A stretch of DNA of 64,000 nucleotides from an uncultured Allomuricauda sp. GTDB lineage: Bacteria > Bacteroidota > Bacteroidia > Flavobacteriales > Flavobacteriaceae. The stretch lies in contig NZ_CANMUU010000004.1 of NCBI RefSeq assembly GCF_947501165.1, forward strand, positions 186,001 through 250,000, written 5' to 3'. A program made the translations under genes and the position numbers. Shown here piece after piece: positions 7,810-14,537 of this stretch. Under the pieces are notes generated by a model. The model was given only the letters and a program-made list of their open reading frames with translations. It was not told the DNA's origin and made no database searches. Positions within the stretch are counted from its first letter, which is position 1. Each line of letters opens with the position of its first letter.

Positions 7810-8430
7810 ATGGATAACAGCACATTTAACCCGAAACAACAAGAAAAGGATATTTCGAGCAAGATTGTGGCCGGTCTTGAGCGTATTTCAGAAGTGTTCA
7901 AGGTGCTCTTGTGGGAAAAAGCCAAATTGGTAGGCTTAAGTCCTATCCAAATTCAAATGTTGATTTTCATTGCGTTTCACAAACAGGACTTGTGCAATGT
8001 GAGCCATCTGGCTAAGGAATTTAATGTGACCAAACCTACCATAAGTGATGCCATTCGTGTCTTGGATAAAAAAGGGATGGTCTCCAAAGACTTCTCTTCT
8101 TCGGATAACCGCAGCTATTCACTTATCTTGACCGATTTAGGTAAAGAACTGGTAGGAACAACCCACGATTTTGCAACACCTCTCAAAAAACAGCTGGACT
8201 CTTTTAACCAAGAGCAATTGAAAAGCCTATCTACCACTATCAATGAGCTTATCTATAAACTAAACCGAACTGGTATTTTGACCGTACAGCGCATGTGCTT
8301 TGGATGTACGTTCTACCAAAAAAACAAGGACACCGATTACTGCAATCTCCTTCAGAAAAAATTGACTTCTAAAGAAATACGACTCGATTGTCCGGAGTTT
8401 GAAGAAAAGCCTACATCTCATACTAAATAA
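7810..8430 (+). CDS. MarR-family regulator with C-terminal cysteine cluster
   Basis: A 206-residue winged-helix regulator. The DNA-binding part (residues about 55-110) contains NVSHLAKEFNVTKPTISDAI and the wing KGMVSKDFSSSDNRSY. An extra C-terminal region has cysteines in a CX2CX11CX15C arrangement (MCFGCTFY, DYCNLL, LDCPEF), which could hold an Fe-S cluster or zinc. The start is the ATG directly after the hairpin; the TTG ten codons earlier lies at the edge of the operator and is unlikely. Family members are usually dimeric repressors that respond to ligands or oxidants. Three matching palindromes in its neighbourhood are the obvious candidate targets. Confidence 0.85.
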   Translation: MDNSTFNPKQQEKDISSKIVAGLERISEVFKVLLWEKAKLVGLSPIQIQMLIFIAFHKQDLCNVSHLAKEFNVTKPTISDAIRVLDKKGMVSKDFSSSDNRSYSLILTDLGKELVGTTHDFATPLKKQLDSFNQEQLKSLSTTINELIYKLNRTGILTVQRMCFGCTFYQKNKDTDYCNLLQKKLTSKEIRLDCPEFEEKPTSHTK

Positions 8431-8521
8431 AAGAATCTTGGTGATTTAAATTATGGCTTTTTAGTATTTTAGGGCTGCAAGCGTACTTTACATTCCCGCA
8501 AAACTTAGATTTAACCCGTTA

Positions 8522-9349
8522 ATGCGTTCATTGATTGACTTTTTAAATAAGAAAATCAACTTATCCAATTTTTGGGTGAGAAATGGTATTGCTTTAGTTG
8601 TCATCGCCGTAGTAGTAAACCATCTGGGCCAACCGGAGAGCTTCCCCTTTAATGAGTCCTACAAATTTCCCTGGATTTCTATTCTTATTTCAATAGTTCT
8701 TGGCGCTGCAATCATTGGCATTGCCAAATTGAACTTTGACTATTTTAAAAGAAGGTATTTTGTTCAAGAAATAAATACACCACTGCTTTTACGCTTTTTG
8801 CTGTCTACCTTGGGGTTTTTATCCATTTTTTACGGACTGTTTTACTTGGTTGTTGTTGGAATTGTTGACAATGTCGACGGGTATAGTTTGTATTACTTCC
8901 TCATAGGGCTAAGTGTAACCCTGCTAATCAGTGTTATCTCCATTGCTATTTTATTCGCAAAGGAACTATACCAAATGTATCGATTCTCATTCATTGAGGG
9001 GAAACTCAAAGTGGAATACGGAGGCAAAATCACCATGATCAGCTATGACGAAATTGCCTTTGTCTATACAGAAAACAAAATAGCCTACATTGTAAAAACC
9101 GATGGCAGTTCAGTATTCACGGATTTCACTTTAAATGAAATTGAAGACAAAATCAATGCCCATAGTTTTTATAGGGCCAATAGACAAACCATACTTCATG
9201 CCTCCGCTATTGAGCAAGTACAGGCTATAGAAAACGGTAAGCTTGCTGTGCGACTCAAGTCGGATATTTCTCAGGATAGAGCACAACACATAAACATAAG
9301 CCGCTATAAAAAGCAGGAATTCTTGAATTGGTTTGAAAAGAAACTGTGA
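8522..9349 (+). CDS. LytTR-domain regulator with membrane-spanning N-terminus
   Basis: A 275-residue protein. Residues about 20-150 hold four hydrophobic spans (for example ISILISIVLGAAIIGIAKL and YFLIGLSVTLLISVISIAILF). Residues about 175-275 form a LytTR DNA-binding domain, with FYRANRQTILHASAIEQ and the C-terminal NISRYKKQEFLNWF. It has no receiver domain, so the signal probably comes through the membrane. The gene is solitary; directly downstream lie two direct repeats with LytTR-type spacing and a CPBP protease gene, which I take as its likely target. The ATG at 8522 fits the start of the first span. Confidence 0.85.
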   Translation: MRSLIDFLNKKINLSNFWVRNGIALVVIAVVVNHLGQPESFPFNESYKFPWISILISIVLGAAIIGIAKLNFDYFKRRYFVQEINTPLLLRFLLSTLGFLSIFYGLFYLVVVGIVDNVDGYSLYYFLIGLSVTLLISVISIAILFAKELYQMYRFSFIEGKLKVEYGGKITMISYDEIAFVYTENKIAYIVKTDGSSVFTDFTLNEIEDKINAHSFYRANRQTILHASAIEQVQAIENGKLAVRLKSDISQDRAQHINISRYKKQEFLNWFEKKL

Positions 9350-9358
9350 AATAGGCTG

Positions 9359-9389
9359 ACCATTCAGCTATTTCTTTGATACCATTCAG
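9359..9389 (+). promoter_or_regulatory. LytTR-type double site ACCATTCAG-N13-ACCATTCAG
   Basis: Two identical nonamers (9359-9367 and 9381-9389) are separated by 13 bases. LytTR regulators such as E. coli BtsR/YehT bind ACC[AG]CT[CT]A-N13 repeats, so spacing and sequence agree except at one base. The site lies between a LytTR gene and the CPBP protease gene. The first copy also sits in the loop and arm of a small hairpin following the LytTR stop. Confidence 0.7.
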
Positions 9390-9462
9390 GCAAAAAGCGT
9401 TGATTCTCTTATGCTAGGCTAGCTTCTCCATCATTTCTTTGTTCAAAATCCAAAATCAAAAA

Positions 9463-10113
9463 ATGATGAAAACAAACGTTTTAAAATCTGCACTCACACC
9501 CATAGTTGCCATTCTTTTATGTTGCGTTCTATATCTATCGGGACATTTTCAAGTGCTATTTGCAGTCCCCATTGTGTTATTGGCCAGTAGAATAGAATAT
9601 GGAAAAGAACTCTTTGCTTCTTTGGGCTTTCAACGCCATAGATTAAAGGCCTTAAACTTACTTGTAATTGCCCCTTTGGTTGCTGGAGTCATGTTTATTG
9701 TATACCTGTATGTTCTAATACCCGGTGTCACGTATCTTACTGGGAAGCCCATAGATTTCTCTGAATTCGAGGTCTACAAAGGCAATCTGCCCGCTATCTT
9801 AGGTCTTTTCGTTTATGTTTGGGCCTCTGCTGCATTTGGAGAAGAAATCTTGTTTAGAGGATATCTAATGCGGCAGTTTATCAAATTCTTTGGAGATGGC
9901 AGAGTCGCTATTGTATTGAACATTGTACTGTTTGGGGCACTCTTTGGCTGGATACACGCCTACCAAGGCATAACAGGCCAGATTATAACAGGTATTATTG
10001 GTGCCACCATGGCCACCATCTTTTATTTCCGCAAGTACGACATCTGGTTCTGTATTGCTTTGCACGGTTTTTTTGATACGATTGCCTTGGTATTTATGTA
10101 TTATGGGATTTAG
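9463..10113 (+). CDS. CPBP-family intramembrane glutamic endopeptidase
   Basis: A 216-residue membrane protein. The CPBP (Abi) signature appears as FGEEILFRGYLM (EExxxR, residues about 127-138), with the later conserved His segments GWIHAYQG and ALHGFFDTIAL. These supply the catalytic Glu and His of CAAX-prenyl-protease-like enzymes. I start at the ATG at 9463 (followed by a second ATG); a TTG eight codons upstream is less plausible. In bacteria the family's targets are mostly unknown; some members protect against bacteriocins. It is preceded by a LytTR-type double site, so it is probably controlled by the LytTR protein upstream. Confidence 0.87.
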   Translation: MMKTNVLKSALTPIVAILLCCVLYLSGHFQVLFAVPIVLLASRIEYGKELFASLGFQRHRLKALNLLVIAPLVAGVMFIVYLYVLIPGVTYLTGKPIDFSEFEVYKGNLPAILGLFVYVWASAAFGEEILFRGYLMRQFIKFFGDGRVAIVLNIVLFGALFGWIHAYQGITGQIITGIIGATMATIFYFRKYDIWFCIALHGFFDTIALVFMYYGI

Positions 10114-10170
10114 CCTTATAAAAGTTCCCGTTTTTGTGATATCTTAGGGTATTGCAGGAACAACAATTGG

Positions 10171-10185
10171 CTACTTAAAAAGTAG
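10171..10185 (+). promoter_or_regulatory. Inverted repeat CTACTT-AAA-AAGTAG
   Basis: A perfect 6-3-6 inverted repeat lies 75 bases before the XRE-type gene. XRE repressors often bind short palindromes ahead of their own gene. The AT content is high, so chance is possible. Confidence 0.35.
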
Positions 10186-10260
10186 ATGAATTAGCAATTT
10201 CTGAACTAAAAATCGTTTCTAAGACAGTTGATTGAAAATATAAAAAACGATTTACAACCC

Positions 10261-10785
10261 ATGAAGAATGAAGTTCGATTTTATAGAGAGAAAAATAATC
10301 TAACGCAGTCCGAGCTTGCTGAAAAATCTGGAATATCCTTACGGACCATTCAAAGAATAGAAAATGGAAATCCATTAAAAGGTTTCACTTTGGAATCTAT
10401 TGCCAATGCTTTAAAGGTTCTGCCAGAAAATCTTTTAACCAGCCATATAGATGTTGAGAGAATTAAACTCATCAATATAGCAACACTTTCTTTCTTCATC
10501 ATTCCATTTGGGAATATAATCGTGCCCACAATCTTAACTTATAAAAGCAAGAGTAAAAAAAGTAAAGCACTTGGGAAGGACATCGTAAGTACTCAAATTA
10601 TTTGGACTATCACCTTGTCTGTTTTATTAATAATCACTCCCTTCACAAGGCAGTGGATACCCTTCAACATTCCCTTTTTGATTATACTTCTAATCTGCAT
10701 CAATGTCTTTATCGTTTTTAAAAACGCCGTACGTTTAACGAACAAATCAGAGTTGTACATAACACCGAGAATCAGACTATTGTAG
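10261..10785 (+). CDS. XRE-family helix-turn-helix protein with C-terminal membrane spans
   Basis: A 174-residue protein. Residues about 4-60 form an XRE/Cro helix-turn-helix (NNLTQSELAEKSGISLRTIQ, then RIENGNPLKGFTLESIANAL). The C-terminal half has about three hydrophobic spans (FFIIPFGNIIVPTIL, IIWTITLSVLLIITPF, IPFLIILLICINVFIVF). I chose the ATG at 10261; a TTG eleven codons earlier is possible but has no support. HTH-membrane fusions of this kind are common in Bacteroidota and usually uncharacterised. Neighbours are a CPBP protease and an HExxH membrane protein. Confidence 0.82.
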   Translation: MKNEVRFYREKNNLTQSELAEKSGISLRTIQRIENGNPLKGFTLESIANALKVLPENLLTSHIDVERIKLINIATLSFFIIPFGNIIVPTILTYKSKSKKSKALGKDIVSTQIIWTITLSVLLIITPFTRQWIPFNIPFLIILLICINVFIVFKNAVRLTNKSELYITPRIRLL

Positions 10786-10888
10786 CTCTTGTCATAACAT
10801 TGACATAATATTGTCGGCACCATCTTTTTAAAGTTTATCCTAATTGCTTGATTATTGCAACGGAAGATTTAACCACCACTTTAAATAG

Positions 10889-11437
10889 ATGAACGAACAA
10901 AAAATAAATGTGAAATATATGGCCACAGGTGTTTTGGCAGTTGTTTTCACTTGGGTAGTCCACGAATTCACACATTGGTTGACCAGCGAATCTTTTGGAT
11001 ACGGCACAATGATGTACCTTAACAAAACTTCATTCGTAGAAGGTGAAAATCCAACTGGATTTCATATGTCCATTATTTCAATATCAGCACCATTGGTCAC
11101 TGTTTTACAAGCATTCGTGTTTTTTACCCTCTTAAAAAAGAAAGACTGGAACAAATATTTTTATCCATTCCTTTTCACGGCTTTTTATATGCGGGTTCTG
11201 GCGGGATTCATGAATTTTATTAATGTAAACGACGAAGGGCGGGTAAGTCAGTATTTGGAAATTGGAACTTTTACACTACCAATAGTTGTAGGCGTATTGT
11301 TATTTTTTATGGTGTATAGAATTTCAAAAAAGCATACCCTAACTTGGAAATTTCAAGTTGGGACTTATTTGGTTGTAATGGTGGCTAGTTCTGTTCTAAT
11401 ACTACTCGACCAATTTTTCGCATTTCGATTATTGTAA
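10889..11437 (+). CDS. Integral membrane protein with HExxH motif, possible metalloprotease
   Basis: A 182-residue protein with about five hydrophobic spans. The first span contains HEFTH (in FTWVVHEFTHWLTSES), an HExxH zinc motif inside a membrane helix as in site-2-protease (M50) enzymes. A later ALAGF-like segment, here RVLAGFMNFINVNDEGR, could supply a third ligand (Asn/Asp), but no clear NxxPxxxxDG motif of M50 is present. I therefore call it a possible membrane metalloprotease and not a firm member. It lies about 100 bp after the XRE gene on the same strand; a shared transcript is possible. Confidence 0.7.
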   Translation: MNEQKINVKYMATGVLAVVFTWVVHEFTHWLTSESFGYGTMMYLNKTSFVEGENPTGFHMSIISISAPLVTVLQAFVFFTLLKKKDWNKYFYPFLFTAFYMRVLAGFMNFINVNDEGRVSQYLEIGTFTLPIVVGVLLFFMVYRISKKHTLTWKFQVGTYLVVMVASSVLILLDQFFAFRLL

Positions 11438-11508
11438 CTATATCACCAAAATCTTTATGCAAAGAACAAACTGGCAATTTTTTTAAGCAACCGACATTAG
11501 CTAAAAGG

Positions 11509-11712
11509 CTAGTTGCAAATCGCTCGAAACACCCCAACCAAATCCCGTGGGGCGGCTACCACGTTTTGCACCTCCCTTTTGGTAAAAGGATTGTCCTCCA
11601 AGTAAAACAACATTTCCACCGTTAAATCCAGTTGCCGAGCAAGAGTTTCAGGTGTGCCGTAGGTATCTTCAATTAAATGAGTCAAATTATCTAATTGTTT
11701 CTTAGGGACCAT
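11509..11712 (-). CDS. Small hypothetical protein
   Basis: A 67-residue open frame with an ATG start. It is predicted to be mostly helical and polar, with a segment TPETLARQLDLTVEMLFYLE that resembles a helix-turn-helix or a small regulatory four-helix protein. I do not recognise the family. It is the first frame of any length on the minus strand after the HExxH gene, and no longer frame overlaps it. Its upstream region has no clear TAnnTTTG box. It could be real, but a chance frame is not excluded. Confidence 0.45.
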   Translation of the reverse strand: MVPKKQLDNLTHLIEDTYGTPETLARQLDLTVEMLFYLEDNPFTKREVQNVVAAPRDLVGVFRAICN

Positions 11713-11825
11713 ATCCCAAATATCACTCTATTTCTTCAATACATTAGCCCTATATATCGTACCAGAGCAGCTTTTTCATAGTAAGATGCGGCCTAATAAA
11801 GCAGAATAAAGATTCCGATGTTAGG

Positions 11826-14375
11826 TTAGAATTCAGCTTTGGGCAAAACAAACTCTTCGCTTATTGCATTTCCGTCCTCGGAAATCCCCTCTACACGAAT
11901 CAGGTAATTTCCACCTGCAAGGTCATCTGGGCAAAACGTCAATGTCTTGTGCCTTTTACCAAAAATGTCCACATTGGGTTCCCAAAGGACCGTTTCTCCG
12001 TAAGAAGGAGGCATTTTACCAAGAATTGGTGAACTGCACTCTTCACCTTCAAAAGAATCTGAGGTATCATATCCTTTTTTGATCAGGGTAAGGATGTGTG
12101 GTGACCTACGGCCATCTGCACCAATGGTTGCGCCAGAACCGGCATAATTGAGCCCCGACCCACGGTGGGTATATATCGCTATAACACCGTTGGCACCCCT
12201 TGTCCCATAAATGGCGGCGTTAGCGCCTTCGAGCACATCTATAAACATAATATCTAAAGCGCTCAAAGTTCTTACTGCATCTATGCTTGTTGGCACTCCG
12301 TCAATTAAAAATAGTGGTCCAATTCCTGAATTAACACTAAAGGTTCCATAGCGTATTGTGACAAATTCACCTCCTTCAGGGCCTCTTACCTGCACCCCAG
12401 GAAGGGTTCTCAAAACATACATTATATTGCGTATACCTGTTTGCGGAAGGGAATCCAAAAACACCCTATTGGTAGGCGTATTGTAAAGCGTTATCTCCTT
12501 TAACTGCTCCGCAATCACTTTCTCTTGGCTCTTCTTTTTCTCGGTGATCACCACTTCGTTTAACTGGGTTATCTTTTTTCCAGTCTCAAAATCATAGGCC
12601 TCTCTAGGGGTCGTCGGTTCAATTTGCGCAACACGCACCTTTTTCTGATTTCTATCCGCTTTACGGTCTGCCACATTTTTTTCTTCACTTAGCTCATCAT
12701 CTGTCTTTGCCAAGTTGAAGTCGGTTTCCTCATCCAAAACAATGACCACCTTTTGCTTGGCCTCTTCATTACGTCCACTAAGGCGTGATGCCTTAAGTAC
12801 CATGGGGATACTGTCCTTAAAGTCGAAGGGGCCAAAAACAAATCTGCCTTCGGTGTTTGTTTGTTTTTTTGCACGGTACAGTTCTCCACCCATAAGCTCC
12901 AAAGTGACCATGGAGGGTACCGCCTTCCTGTTCTTACCTAGGGACTCCGTTGTACCGCTCACAAAAATGCCCTTTTCCGGAGGTAAATACCGCTCTATCG
13001 GTCTTTCCTTGGCCATATCCTCCCAAGAGAAACGTTTCCAGTCTCCGGTAACCATCAAGGCATCCAAAATGTTACGGCGCCTAGTGACGTCCTTCTCCTT
13101 TAATACATCATAGGCCTGAAGGGACTTCCCATAATCCGAATGAAACTCCAACCAATTTTCAATGTTTTCATAAGGGAGGGCTGTGTCCCTTTCAACGCCG
13201 GCCTCCAATATGCTTACGGAAAAAATGCCTTTCGCAGGGATTCCTTTTCCATCGGTCAGTTCAAAATTCAGGGACAATTCCCCGTCCAAGCCCTGTTTTG
13301 CTGTGGAAAATGAAAGCTTGGTCCTATTGACCTGGCTCTGGATATACGCCAAACGTTCACTAACGGGCTCTCCTTCTTCAGTGAACAGGGTGAAGTGGGC
13401 TATGCCATCCTGCAACTCATCTGAAGGGACCCGGACACTGAACTTGGAACCATGGACCTTATCTCCCCGGAACCAAAGAAAACGGTCTCCCCTCATATGC
13501 CCGACCAAAGTGGTGCCATCCAAACCTGTTGGCGCAGTGGTCTCGGCCTGTATGATAATGTGCTCACCCATGTTTTCCATGCTTAGCGAGTACCCTTTTT
13601 CCAAAATATCTGGAAGGTTCTGCTCCCAAATATCAATACCATCCTGAAATCTGGCAGAATACGTATTCCCGTCAACTGGCGTGAAAGTACATTTGGCAAG
13701 TCCATACACCCCAGTATCAAAAGTGGTGACCACATTCCCAAGGTTATTGACGATTTCTCCCTTAACTCCTACTGGCCTGCCCGCAGCATCCAAAGATTTG
13801 ACAACAAGCTCGCCCAAAATACCGTACACCAGTTGCCCCCCTTCTGGATAAAAGGACAGTTCCACGTCATTGCCTTTATCCACATATTCCCCTTTGCCAA
13901 GGTCGTTGGCTAAGTAAATGGGCACATCCACATCACCTATATAGATCTCACGCTCATAATCAAACGGTTTTAGGTCGTTCTGCATGTACTTGGTATACCC
14001 ACGAATCGTGTATGCCCCGTCAGGGGTGTTTTCGTGCACATGGAAGCTCATCGAACATCCCAAGTCCTCGGCAAAGCCCCTTTTCTTGGATATCACGTTT
14101 CCATTGCCGTCCACCACCTCAAGATAGACGACATTACTGTTCGGGCTCTTCTTATGGGTGATGCCGTCCACAAGGTAAACACTGGCCCAAATGGTCTCTC
14201 CCGGAGCATAGTGCACCTTGTCCGTGTTGATGAATATCTTCTCCGGGGACCATATCGTCCTATAGGCCCTGAGACCCTTGGAAATATCGCGGACCGATGA
14301 ACCACCGGTCTGGGAAATCAAGGTTTGGGCAAAAAACGGAATCACTAAAAATGAAAGAAAAAAAGACTTTTTCAT
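11826..14375 (-). CDS. MG2-domain protein with TonB-receptor plug domain, paralogue A
   Basis: An 849-residue exported protein with a signal peptide (ending ISQT). Residues about 40-135 form a macroglobulin MG2 domain (IFINTDKVHYAPGETIWASV). The middle holds beta-rich repeats, and residues about 640-740 form a TonB-dependent-receptor plug (RNIMYVLRTLPGVQVRG, then FLIDGVPTS and AAIYGTRGANGVIAIYTHRG). No outer-membrane beta-barrel follows, so it is not a complete receptor. This architecture is widespread in Bacteroidota and is thought to act at the cell surface or periplasm, but its role is unknown. A paralogue of almost identical layout lies immediately upstream (14538-17066). The copy is clearly richer in G+C than its sister. 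Confidence 0.85.
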   Translation of the reverse strand: MKKSFFLSFLVIPFFAQTLISQTGGSSVRDISKGLRAYRTIWSPEKIFINTDKVHYAPGETIWASVYLVDGITHKKSPNSNVVYLEVVDGNGNVISKKRGFAEDLGCSMSFHVHENTPDGAYTIRGYTKYMQNDLKPFDYEREIYIGDVDVPIYLANDLGKGEYVDKGNDVELSFYPEGGQLVYGILGELVVKSLDAAGRPVGVKGEIVNNLGNVVTTFDTGVYGLAKCTFTPVDGNTYSARFQDGIDIWEQNLPDILEKGYSLSMENMGEHIIIQAETTAPTGLDGTTLVGHMRGDRFLWFRGDKVHGSKFSVRVPSDELQDGIAHFTLFTEEGEPVSERLAYIQSQVNRTKLSFSTAKQGLDGELSLNFELTDGKGIPAKGIFSVSILEAGVERDTALPYENIENWLEFHSDYGKSLQAYDVLKEKDVTRRRNILDALMVTGDWKRFSWEDMAKERPIERYLPPEKGIFVSGTTESLGKNRKAVPSMVTLELMGGELYRAKKQTNTEGRFVFGPFDFKDSIPMVLKASRLSGRNEEAKQKVVIVLDEETDFNLAKTDDELSEEKNVADRKADRNQKKVRVAQIEPTTPREAYDFETGKKITQLNEVVITEKKKSQEKVIAEQLKEITLYNTPTNRVFLDSLPQTGIRNIMYVLRTLPGVQVRGPEGGEFVTIRYGTFSVNSGIGPLFLIDGVPTSIDAVRTLSALDIMFIDVLEGANAAIYGTRGANGVIAIYTHRGSGLNYAGSGATIGADGRRSPHILTLIKKGYDTSDSFEGEECSSPILGKMPPSYGETVLWEPNVDIFGKRHKTLTFCPDDLAGGNYLIRVEGISEDGNAISEEFVLPKAEF

Positions 14376-14537
14376 AGACTTGGAAATGAAGGTGTTTTAC
14401 TTTAAAAAGATAAGGATTCTTCTCCTAAAAAAAACCTAAAGGAACCAACAAACTACACTTCAAAGACTAAAAAAAATGTTAAAAACTTCTGCAAATTTGA
14501 AGAGTCTTTCCGGGGAAAATTTATGGAGCAAAAAAAA

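Noticed and set aside
9439-9462. TTG start of the CPBP gene, eight codons upstream
   Set aside because: Two consecutive ATG codons at 9463 and 9466 are better starts; the upstream residues have no helical or signal character.
13183-13647. 154-residue plus-strand frame within the MG2/plug gene
   Set aside because: It is antisense to a well-supported gene, has low complexity and no family resemblance; the long frame is a by-product of the GC-rich coding sequence.
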